Positions 44,843 through 52,341 of a DNA stretch of 64,000 nucleotides are shown piece by piece. The notes beneath the pieces were generated by a model. The model was not told where the DNA came from and did not search any database. It saw only the letters and a list, made by a program, of their open reading frames with translations. Position 1 is the stretch's first letter. Every line of letters starts with the position of its first letter. The translations under genes and the position numbers were made by a program. Source of the stretch: Alloprevotella sp. Lung230. Its GTDB lineage: Bacteria; Bacteroidota; Bacteroidia; Bacteroidales; Bacteroidaceae. Location of the stretch: assembly GCF_014385435.1 (NCBI RefSeq), contig NZ_JACSUD010000003.1:62001-126000 (forward strand), read 5' to 3'.

Positions 44843-44965
44843 CTTTTTTCGACCGGCTTTCCCTCCGCTTTTTTCGACCGCCGACCGGTGCAAAATTGCT
44901 CCCTTTGGCGTGACTGCCCACCGACGTGGGCGCGGAGGCTTTTCTTATGCTTACCTTTTCTAATC

Positions 44966-45892
44966 ATGACCCTTCAACAACTTGAATATGTGGTGGCGGT
45001 GGCCGAACATCGCCACTTTCTCAAAGCCGCAGAGGCTTGCCGTGTGACCCAACCCACGCTCAGCGCAATGGTGCAAAAACTGGAAGAAGAGTTGGGCGTG
45101 AAGATTTTCGACCGCCGTCAGAAACCGCTGGCACTCACGCCGGTGGGCGGACTGGTGGTGGAGCAGGCGCGGCAAATGTTGGCGCAGGCGCGCACCTTGC
45201 GGGAACGTATCGATGAGGCTGCCCACAGCCTCGGCGGCGTGTTGCGCATCGGCGTGTTGCCCACCATCGCGCCTTACCTCATTCCCCGCTGCTACGCCCA
45301 ACTGGGGGCGCAACTTCCACAACTCGAACTCCATATTGCCGAGATGAAGACGGCCGACATCAAAGCCGCGCTGCTTCGCGGCGATCTCGATGCGGGCATT
45401 TTGGCGCAGATAGACGGGTTGGAGGAGATGGAGGCGCATACGCTCTTCTACGAACAGTATTTTGTCTATGCTTCGCCCGAAAGTCCGCTCCACGGCCATT
45501 CCTCCGTGCGTACGGCCGATCTGCGCACAACGCCCCTTTGGCTGCTCGACGAGGGGCATTGCTTCCGCGACCAACTGGTGAAGTTCTGCCAACTCAAAGG
45601 CGCGGAGGAAAGTCAGCGCTGCTACAAGTTGGGCAGCATTGAGACCTTTATGCGCATGGTGGAGAGCGGGGTGGGTGCCACGTTCATTCCCGAACTTTGT
45701 GTCATGCAGCTCCCCGAATCCCGCCGTAGTCTGGTGCGTCCCTTTGCCGTTCCCGTCCCCACGCGTGAGGTGGTGATGCTCACCGCGCCCGACTTCGTGC
45801 GCCGCACCCTTTTGGAGCGCATCATCGACATCATTCGCAACAGTCTGCCACACGAGATGCTCCGCCTCAATGTGTCGCAGAAAAGTGTGTAA
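44966..45892 (+). CDS. oxyR: Hydrogen peroxide-sensing transcription regulator OxyR
   Basis: LysR-family regulator of 308 residues. The N-terminal helix-turn-helix is MTLQQLEYVVAVAEHRHFLK...TQPTLSAMVQKLEEELGVKIF. The redox pair is Cys199 and Cys208 in EGHCFRDQLVKFCQ, matching the numbering of the Escherichia coli protein, where they form a disulfide on peroxide exposure. It should control catalase, Dps, thioredoxin and peroxiredoxin genes, none of which is in this window. The start at the ATG after a 21-bp array is chosen because it begins the HTH; upstream in-frame sequence is not conserved. Confidence 0.95.
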   Translation: MTLQQLEYVVAVAEHRHFLKAAEACRVTQPTLSAMVQKLEEELGVKIFDRRQKPLALTPVGGLVVEQARQMLAQARTLRERIDEAAHSLGGVLRIGVLPTIAPYLIPRCYAQLGAQLPQLELHIAEMKTADIKAALLRGDLDAGILAQIDGLEEMEAHTLFYEQYFVYASPESPLHGHSSVRTADLRTTPLWLLDEGHCFRDQLVKFCQLKGAEESQRCYKLGSIETFMRMVESGVGATFIPELCVMQLPESRRSLVRPFAVPVPTREVVMLTAPDFVRRTLLERIIDIIRNSLPHEMLRLNVSQKSV

Positions 45893-46016
45893 CGCTTTTG
45901 TCCTTTGAGGACTAAGAGAAAGATTCTTATGGTCGGCTTTTGCTATCTGTGCATTGTCTTTTTGAAAGAAAAATGTTAAAAGTGAAATCTTTCTGCCACT
46001 TTTTTAGGTGGAATAC

Positions 46017-46046
46017 TTGCAGATTGATAGAAAAGCGCTACCTTTG
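46017..46046 (+). promoter_or_regulatory. Consensus promoter for a short RNA
   Basis: TTG (46017-46019), a 19-base spacer and TACCTTTG (46039-46046). No open reading frame follows before a terminator 40 bases later. Confidence 0.8.
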
Positions 46047-46052
46047 CACTGT

Positions 46053-46115
46053 GTTTTTCATAGTATTAGATTTAAGGTTAACAAGGTTGGGATACAGTGG
46101 TATCCCATTTTTTTT
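46053..46115 (+). ncRNA. Probable small noncoding RNA, about 63 nt
   Basis: A strong consensus promoter is followed within about 70 bases by an intrinsic terminator: GGGATAC-AGTG-GTATCCC (46089-46106) and a T-run (46108-46115). The interior contains TATTAGATTTAAGGTTAACA, which I believe recurs in other Bacteroidales between a promoter and a terminator, but I could not check. The layout (stand-alone promoter, short transcript, U-tract) is that of an independent sRNA. The 5' end is estimated from the promoter. No peptide of credible length is encoded. Confidence 0.6.
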
Positions 46116-46181
46116 GCCCTAATGCGAACCCCGCCTTTTCTCCCTCCTTTGCAGAGAACGATACATAGGCCGCAGGCCATA

Positions 46182-46232
46182 CCCCCCAACGCACAATGCC
46201 ACCTCAATCGGGTGGCGTTGTGCGTTGGGGGG
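46182..46232. terminator. 22-bp hairpin after porX
   Basis: Twenty-two bases starting CCCCCCAACGCACAA pair with their complement with a single T:G mismatch around a seven-base loop, 13 bases past the porX stop. No U-tract on either strand, so it may act as an mRNA 3'-end stabiliser or a Rho-independent block of another type. Confidence 0.65.
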
Positions 46233-46244
46233 AGCGTGTGTGGA

Positions 46245-47795
46245 CTATCGGGCTTTGGGGCGTAAGGTGATGAGGGGAATGATCATCTCCTCCATCGAGA
46301 TGCCGCCGTGCTGGAAGGTGTTGCGATAGTACTGCACGTAGTAGTTGTAATTGTTGGGATAGGCGAAAAAGCGCGACCCTAAGGCAAAAATGTAGGCTGT
46401 GGAGAGGTTCGGCGTCGGCAGGAAGAAGCGTTTCGGCTCTTTGATTTCAAACACCTCCTTGGCGGGGTAGTTGAGGTTACGGCCGAGCTTGTAGCGCAGG
46501 TTGGTGTTGACATTGCGGTCGCCGATGACCTTCGTGGGCGAATCGACACGGATAGAGCCGTGGTCGGTGGTGAGGACGATGTCGGCATCCAAGGCCGAAA
46601 GACGGCGGAACAGTTCGCGCATGCCGGTGTGCCGAAACCAAGAGAGCGTGATGGAGCGGTAGGCCGCTTCGTTAGAGGCCAGTTCGCGCACCATGCGGCT
46701 TTCGGTGCGGGCATGGGAGAGGATGTCGATAAAGTTGATGACCAGCACGTTGAGCGAATGCTGTTTCAGCGTGTTGAAGCCGGCCAGCAAATGGTCGACA
46801 GCAGCAGAATCGTTGAGCTTGTGGTAGGAGAATGATTCCTTGCGGTGCAGGCGCTCCATTTGGTGGGCAATGAGGGCTTCCTCGTTGAGGTTTTTGCCCT
46901 CGTCTTCATCTTCTTCCACCCAAAGTTCGGGGTGTTTTTCCTTGATTTGCAGCGGCATCAATCCAGAGAAGATGGCGTTGCGCGCGTATTGGGTGGAGGT
47001 GGGAAGGATGGAGTAGTAGAGGTCTTCGTCAAGGTCGAACTCGTCGGCCAGTTCGGCAGCGAGCATCCGCCATTGGTCGTAGCGGAAATTGTCCAGCACG
47101 AGGAACACCACGCGGCGGCCTTCGGCGAGTCGGGGGAAGACGGCGTGGCGCATCACGTCGGGCGATAGGGTGGGGCGGTCGGCAGAGGAGGTGAGCCACG
47201 ACTCATAGTGTTTCTTGACAAACTTAGCAAAGGCGGCGTTCGCCTCTTCCTTTTGCAAGCGGAGCATTTCGCCCATCGCAGGGTCGGCATTCTCTTCCAA
47301 CTGCAACTCCCAAGCGACCAAGCGGCGGTAGAGGTCTTTCCACGCTTCGGTATCGCGCGCATCGTCCATTTGCAGGGAGATTTGCGCAAAGTCCTGCCGA
47401 TAACCGGTCTGGGTTTGCTCCTGCACAATCTCACGCTGGTGGATATTCTTCTTCAGCGTGAGGAGAATCTGCATCGGATTGACAGGCTTGAGGAGGTAGT
47501 CGGCAATTTGCGCCCCGATGGCTTGGTCCATCAGGTCTTCGGCCTCGTTTTTCGTGACCATCACCACGGGAAGCGTGGGACAAACGGCCTTGATTTGACT
47601 GAGGGTTTCCAGTCCGGAGAGTCCGGGCATGTTTTCGTCGAGCAAGACGAGGTCGTAATCACCTTCCTTGCAGAGGTCGATGGCATCGCGGCCGTTGGAA
47701 GTGGTGGTGACTTCGTAGCCGCGCTTTTCGAGGAAGATGCAATGGGCTTTGAGGAGGTCGATTTCGTCGTCGACCCAGAGAAGACGTGCGCTCAT
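46245..47795 (-). CDS. porX: T9SS response regulator PorX
   Basis: Regulator of the type IX secretion system, 516 residues. The N-terminal CheY-like receiver has phosphoacceptor Asp53 in LVLLDENMPGLSG and VVMVTKNEAEDLMD. After a helical linker, the C-terminal PglZ domain (about 205-516) has metal-site residues in FLVLDNFRYDQW (Asp235), ILPTSTQYARNAIFSGLMP and VLTTDHGS. In Porphyromonas gingivalis PorX works with the histidine kinase PorY; the cognate kinase is not in this window. It is the last gene of a metF-holB-cvpA-porX run (36 bases after cvpA). A T9SS cargo protease lies nearby. Confidence 0.95.
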   Translation of the reverse strand: MSARLLWVDDEIDLLKAHCIFLEKRGYEVTTTSNGRDAIDLCKEGDYDLVLLDENMPGLSGLETLSQIKAVCPTLPVVMVTKNEAEDLMDQAIGAQIADYLLKPVNPMQILLTLKKNIHQREIVQEQTQTGYRQDFAQISLQMDDARDTEAWKDLYRRLVAWELQLEENADPAMGEMLRLQKEEANAAFAKFVKKHYESWLTSSADRPTLSPDVMRHAVFPRLAEGRRVVFLVLDNFRYDQWRMLAAELADEFDLDEDLYYSILPTSTQYARNAIFSGLMPLQIKEKHPELWVEEDEDEGKNLNEEALIAHQMERLHRKESFSYHKLNDSAAVDHLLAGFNTLKQHSLNVLVINFIDILSHARTESRMVRELASNEAAYRSITLSWFRHTGMRELFRRLSALDADIVLTTDHGSIRVDSPTKVIGDRNVNTNLRYKLGRNLNYPAKEVFEIKEPKRFFLPTPNLSTAYIFALGSRFFAYPNNYNYYVQYYRNTFQHGGISMEEMIIPLITLRPKAR

Positions 47796-47831
47796 CGGGA
47801 GGGAAACTAAGGGAGGGAACGATAGCGGATT

Positions 47832-48383
47832 TTAGTGTTTGCGGACGTCGACCCACGTAGTGTCGGCCGCAGTGGAGGCATCGTGGATGCTGTCGGAGGA
47901 GTCGGCCGCGGGCGTGTCTTCGCTGCCGAGGAGGGTGTGCGTCACGGCCGAAAATCCGCTCGACAGCGGGGCGTAGAGCACACTCCCGCGGGTGCGGTCG
48001 GCATGGAGCAGACCCAGCGCGGAGAGGACACTGAGGATGCAGCCGATGAGGATGCTGAATTTAATCAAGCTCACCACGCTGCCCAGTGCACTGTTGATCC
48101 ACCCGAGTTGGAGGGCTTTGACGGCACCCGTGAGGAGGTTGGCCACCAGACCGAGGACAATGGGCGTGGCCACCCAAAGGAGGAGGAAGGCCACGATGGA
48201 GGTCGTCATGTTGGCCTGGCTGCCTTCGACAGCCAGGTAGCTGCCGAGCCACTTGTAGGCGAGGGACGCCACGAGCAGTCCCACGAGATAGCCGGCGGTG
48301 GAGAGGAGTTCGCGAATGAGGCCGTTGCGCCAACCCGAAATGAGCGCCCAGACGATGACGAGGGCAAGGAAGATGTCGAGCAT
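47832..48383 (-). CDS. CvpA family membrane protein
   Basis: Inner-membrane protein of 183 residues with four or so hydrophobic helices. It matches the CvpA family in MLDIFLALVIVWALISGWRN GLIRELLS and the later LGWINSALGSVVSLIKFSIL block. CvpA has been linked to envelope homeostasis and, in Escherichia coli, to colicin V production; the molecular function is not known. The tail after 150 is polar and Ser/Asp-rich. It lies 27 bases after holB and 36 before porX. Confidence 0.88.
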   Translation of the reverse strand: MLDIFLALVIVWALISGWRNGLIRELLSTAGYLVGLLVASLAYKWLGSYLAVEGSQANMTTSIVAFLLLWVATPIVLGLVANLLTGAVKALQLGWINSALGSVVSLIKFSILIGCILSVLSALGLLHADRTRGSVLYAPLSSGFSAVTHTLLGSEDTPAADSSDSIHDASTAADTTWVDVRKH

Positions 48384-48410
48384 AAGTAGGTAAGTTTTTT
48401 TGAGGAAATG

Positions 48411-49544
48411 TCACTGAATGAGGAGCACAATCATTTTGAGGGCGAAATCGAAGAACACCATCCGCGGATTGACATTCTGCATAATGTCGCGCTGCGCCAA
48501 AGCCAGTTCTTCACTGATGCCGATGACGTTGCGCTCGTTGATGAAGCGCGCAAAATTGGTGGAGAATGCCTCTTCTTCCTGCGTGAGGTAGTTGAGCTGC
48601 GGCAGGCGGAAATTGTAGACGAAGTTTTCGCGCACCAACCGCTGTGCGTACTCGAGAAACGCCTTTTGGCGTTCGCGACCCCAACTGCTGAGCTGTTCGC
48701 TCCAAGCGTGCATTTCCTTGATGTCGCGCAGGTAACATTTGCGCATGAGCAGGATGAACATGTCGAGAAATTCGCGCTCCTCGTTGCTCACCGAGATTTG
48801 GCGCAACGCACGGGTGTAGCTGCCGGCAGCGATGTGGGCGATGCGAGCCGCGTCGGGTGCAGAGAGTCCGCGCTCCTGCTCAAGGGCGGCGGCGATGTCG
48901 GCTTCGGGAATGACCTTCACGTCGATGCGCTGTGTGCGCGAACGGATGGTGGTGATGATGCGTTCGGGCTGGTTGGAGCAGAGGAGGAAGAGGGTTTGCT
49001 GCGGTGGCTCTTCGAGGAGTTTGAGCATTTTGTTGGCGCACGCCTCGTTCATCAGTTCGGGCAGCCAAATGATGACGATTTTATAGCCTCCTTGTGCCGA
49101 AACCAAACTAACCTTGCGGAGGATGGCTTCGCTTTCGTCGGCGAAAATCTGCGGTTGCTGATTGGCAATGCCCATGCGCTCTTCCCACATGGCAAGGTCG
49201 AAATAGGGCGTTTCGAGGAGCATCTCGCGCCACTCTTTGAGCCACATGTCGCTCACGGAGCGTGTGCTGCTCGTGCTTTTGATGGTGGGAAACACAAAAT
49301 GGAGGTCGGGATGCGCCAAGGTGCGGCTCATGGCGCAACCGTGGCAGTGGCCGCAGGGTTGCGTCTGTCCGTCGGTCCCGTCGTGTTGTGGGGTTTCGCA
49401 GAGCAGGAGTCGGGCAAAATCGAGGGCAATCGCCATCTTTCCGCATCCCTCAGGGCCTGCCAGCAGTAGGGCGTGGGGGATGCGGTTGTCCGCATAGAGT
49501 TTGCGCAGATGAGCGACAACGGAAGTTTGGGCAATGGGGAGCAT
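48411..49544 (-). CDS. holB: DNA polymerase III delta-prime subunit
   Basis: Clamp-loader subunit of 377 residues starting MLPIAQTSVVAHLRKLYADN. The P-loop-like ALLLAGPEGCGKMAIALDFA and a zinc module (CGHCHGCAMS) identify the family. ELMNEACANKMLKLLEEPPQ and RTQRIDVKVIPEADI correspond to the sensor/arginine-finger segments of the AAA+ clamp loader. The open frame continues upstream into metF-overlapping sequence without family residues, so the later ATG is used. It is second in the metF-holB-cvpA-porX run. Confidence 0.94.
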   Translation of the reverse strand: MLPIAQTSVVAHLRKLYADNRIPHALLLAGPEGCGKMAIALDFARLLLCETPQHDGTDGQTQPCGHCHGCAMSRTLAHPDLHFVFPTIKSTSSTRSVSDMWLKEWREMLLETPYFDLAMWEERMGIANQQPQIFADESEAILRKVSLVSAQGGYKIVIIWLPELMNEACANKMLKLLEEPPQQTLFLLCSNQPERIITTIRSRTQRIDVKVIPEADIAAALEQERGLSAPDAARIAHIAAGSYTRALRQISVSNEEREFLDMFILLMRKCYLRDIKEMHAWSEQLSSWGRERQKAFLEYAQRLVRENFVYNFRLPQLNYLTQEEEAFSTNFARFINERNVIGISEELALAQRDIMQNVNPRMVFFDFALKMIVLLIQ

Positions 49545-49645
49545 ATCAGGGGGGAAAGATTGGGAGGTAGCCGTGAGGCGATGCGGAGGATACAGCCACT
49601 TTTTTTGAGGCGCCGCCGAGGGAAGGTCGAGAGCACGCACCGCTC

Positions 49646-50596
49646 TCAATACACCTGTGGGGCAATCTGAGCGATGCTGTCCACGGCACTCACGGTGTAG
49701 AAGTGGATGGAAGGGACGCCGTGGGCGATGAGGTCGCGACATTGTTCGACGGCCCACTCGATGCCCACCTGCTTCACCGCCTCGTCGGTGGTGCAACGGA
49801 AGAGTTCGTGGGCCAAAGGTTCCGGCAGGTCGCAGCGGAAAGTCTTGGGCACGAGGGTGAGTTGCGAGAGTTTGCTGAGGGGCTTGATGCCCGGGATGAT
49901 GGGCACCGTGATGCCCGCCTTGCGGCAGCGGTCGACAAATCGGTAGTAGGCCGCGTTGTCGTAGAAAAGTTGCGTCACACCGTAGTCGGCCCCCAGCTCC
50001 ACCTTGCGCTTGAACATCTGGAAGTCGCTCTCCAGATTGGGGGCTTCTTCGTGCTTTTCGGGATAGCACGCCACACCGTAGGAGAAGGGCTGCCCCGGCT
50101 GTCGGATGGGCGTGCCGTCGACAAATCGCCCGGCGTTGAACTCGTTCACCTGCATTTGCAGGTCGGTGGTGTGGGCGTGTCCGCCTTCAGTGGGGTGGAA
50201 CACGGCGTCTTCCCGCGCCTTGTCGCCTCGGAGCAGGAGGAGGTTTTCGATGCCGAGGATTTGCATGTCGAGCAGTCGGTATTCGATGTCCTCGCGGGTG
50301 TAGCCCGAGCAGAGCACGTGGGGCACGAGGGGAATGCCGCATTCGCGCTGCAACACAGCCGCCACGGCCACGGTGCCGGGACGTCGGCGGGTGTGGAGGC
50401 GTTCCATCAGGCCGCCCTCCACCTTGCGGTAGACGTATTCTGCGCGGTGGTTGGTGATGTTGATGTATTTCGGTTCAAATTCGCGCAGGCGGTCGATGGT
50501 CTTGCGCAGGCCGTCGATGCCGTTGCCTTTGAGCGGAGGGAGCACTTCGTAGGAGAAAGCGGTACCGTTGCCGGCGATGAGTTCAGGGATGGTCAT
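49646..50596 (-). CDS. metF: 5,10-methylenetetrahydrofolate reductase
   Basis: FAD enzyme making 5-methyl-THF for methionine synthesis, 316 residues. It starts MTIPELIAGNGTAFSYEVLP; an earlier in-frame ATG adds 28 unlikely residues. Family motifs include PKYINITNHRAEYVYRK, LRGDKARE, FSYGVACYPEKHEEAPN and GADYGVTQLFYDNAAYY. The promoter box TACTTTTG lies 60 bases upstream, after a terminator that isolates the upstream MCE gene. The following genes holB, cvpA and porX are close and co-directional, so a common transcript is likely. Confidence 0.96.
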   Translation of the reverse strand: MTIPELIAGNGTAFSYEVLPPLKGNGIDGLRKTIDRLREFEPKYINITNHRAEYVYRKVEGGLMERLHTRRRPGTVAVAAVLQRECGIPLVPHVLCSGYTREDIEYRLLDMQILGIENLLLLRGDKAREDAVFHPTEGGHAHTTDLQMQVNEFNAGRFVDGTPIRQPGQPFSYGVACYPEKHEEAPNLESDFQMFKRKVELGADYGVTQLFYDNAAYYRFVDRCRKAGITVPIIPGIKPLSKLSQLTLVPKTFRCDLPEPLAHELFRCTTDEAVKQVGIEWAVEQCRDLIAHGVPSIHFYTVSAVDSIAQIAPQVY

Positions 50597-50655
50597 AGGG
50601 GAAAGCTGAGGCGTTTTGGGGTAAAGAAATGCCTGCTCTTCGGGGTTTGTGGCTA

Positions 50656-50663
50656 CAAAAGTA
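50656..50663 (-). promoter_or_regulatory. -7 box upstream of metF
   Basis: Minus strand TACTTTTG, matching TAnnTTTG. Confidence 0.5.
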
Positions 50664-50797
50664 CGAAAAAAACGGCACACCCTCTTTCTGGGTTGGGATT
50701 ATTTAAGGAGTTGCTGACGGAGAGGTGTGGCAAAGGGTTGCACTTTTATCTTGAAAGCACCCTTTCCGCCCTACACAACGAAGCGCACGAAAAAAAG

Positions 50798-50847
50798 AGC
50801 GCTGCGCAGGAAGCACCATCGGTCGATGGCGTTTCCTGCGCAGCGCT
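50798..50847. terminator. Bidirectional terminator between the MCE gene and metF
   Basis: AGCGCTGCGCAGGAA pairs with TTCCTGCGCAGCGCT over a GATGG/CCATC inner stem. Runs of A before and T after make it usable in both directions. Confidence 0.9.
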
Positions 50848-50871
50848 TTTTCGTAGGCTCGGTAAGGGGAA

Positions 50872-51795
50872 TCACTTGCTCTTGCGCCCGAAGAGGGAGA
50901 AGTGCACGTAGCGTTTGGGATGCGCTTTGAGGTCGATCATCAGGCTGTCGGCGTGGCTCACGGTGCTGTTGAGGCGGTCGTAGAGTTTGCGATCGGCGAG
51001 GAAAGCGCCGAGGTTGTTCGTCGGACTGTTGAGCTTCTGGTTCACATCGGTGAGCAGGCTGTTCATTTGTCCTGCCATCGTGTTCACACTTTGGAGCGTA
51101 CCCTGCACCTCCGCCATCGTCTGTTTCACATTCACTTGCGCGAGTTGTCCGGAGAACGCCTCCGCGTGAGCCGCTGTGCGGTTGAGGTGGCCCATCATTT
51201 GCGGCACCTCACGGCCCATCATGCGGTCGAGTTGGGCGCTTGTGGTCTTGAGATTTTCCGAGATTTCGGCCGCATTGGCGAGGGTCTTTTGCAGGGCGGG
51301 GTCGCCCGAGAGACGGTTGAGGTTGGTCAGGATACTGTCGAGTTTGGGCAGCATCCGCGCCACATCGGGGATGAGCGCACTGGCTTTGTCCATCGCGCCG
51401 GAGTAGAGGCCGCCGTCGATGGTGTCGTGGGGGGCAATGTTGTCCGTGGGGTTGGGGCCGAGCACGAGGTTCATCGTCACGCCGCCCATCAGCGCCACTT
51501 CCAGTTCGGCGTGGGTGTTGCGGGGGATGCGCATGTTTTCGTCCAGTTCCACGCGCACCACCACGCCGTTGTTGTCGCCGTAGTTGTAGTCGATGTCGCG
51601 CACCGTGCCCACGGGGTAGCCGTTGGCGTAGACGAGGTTCGACACGGCCAGTCCTTTGATGTCCTTAAACTTCACATAGTAGGAGTTGCTCGACTCAAAG
51701 ACGTTGATGCCTTTCAGAAAGTTGATGCCCACAAACAGCAGCGCCACGGCGGCGATGGCAGTGAGGGCGATTTTTACCTCATTCGTTAGTTTCAT
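50872..51795 (-). CDS. MCE-domain (MlaD-like) lipid-transport protein
   Basis: Inner-membrane-anchored protein of 307 residues from MKLTNEVKIALTAIAAVALL. One transmembrane helix (about 8-28) is followed by an MCE domain (about 38-120: VKFKDIKGLAVSNLVYANGYPVGTV, AELEVALMGGVTMNLVLG) and a long helical/coiled-coil C-terminus. MCE proteins form hexamers that move lipids between membranes. In Bacteroidetes such a gene commonly follows an amidase gene, as here, except that a BIME-like pair (51879-52226) now separates them. Confidence 0.9.
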   Translation of the reverse strand: MKLTNEVKIALTAIAAVALLFVGINFLKGINVFESSNSYYVKFKDIKGLAVSNLVYANGYPVGTVRDIDYNYGDNNGVVVRVELDENMRIPRNTHAELEVALMGGVTMNLVLGPNPTDNIAPHDTIDGGLYSGAMDKASALIPDVARMLPKLDSILTNLNRLSGDPALQKTLANAAEISENLKTTSAQLDRMMGREVPQMMGHLNRTAAHAEAFSGQLAQVNVKQTMAEVQGTLQSVNTMAGQMNSLLTDVNQKLNSPTNNLGAFLADRKLYDRLNSTVSHADSLMIDLKAHPKRYVHFSLFGRKSK

Positions 51796-51878
51796 TGTGT
51801 TGATCGTTTGGTTGCTTTTTGAATATAGGGGTCGGGAAAAAGGAGGTAGAGGGGCGCTCCTCTCTAAGGTGATTGGGC

Positions 51879-52226
51879 CGATATTCGCCCCCTTCGGGGA
51901 CGCAGTGCTTGACACGACGGCTTGCCGTAGGTTCATCGGGCTTCGCCCTCTTCGCCTACGGCTATTGAGAGAGGCCCCCTTCGGGGACGGGTGTAGAGGC
52001 ATCCTGCATACAGGAATACGCGCGAGAAACCAACGCTGCAGGGCGTCATCGACAAACCGATGTACAAACACATCGCAAACCGATGCAGGTGTGCAAATCC
52101 CAACGTCGCAGGATGTCCCCGAAGGGGGCGAATTTGAATAGCCGTAGGCGAGGCGGCGCGCAGCGACGACGAACCTACGGAACGTTCAACGCTGCAAAGA
52201 ACGTCCCCGAAGGGGGCGAATATCGG
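51879..52226. repeat. BIME-like palindrome pair, locus B
   Basis: Palindromes at 51925-51961 (TTCG inner variant) and 52142-52180 (longer GC-rich variant) in inverted orientation, with flanking CCCC/GGGG hairpins and outer CGATATTCGCC and its inverse. The order matches locus A exactly. The region to 52341 carries only a fragment of the CGGTAGA repeat. Confidence 0.9.
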
Positions 52227-52341
52227 AAAAATCGCTAAATGGGTAGACCGCTAAATCGGTAGATATATGCCATAGGCATGGGGATGTCCATGACCACAGG
52301 TGCGATATCTATATTCGCCCTTTCTCGTCCCGTGGGTTTGT

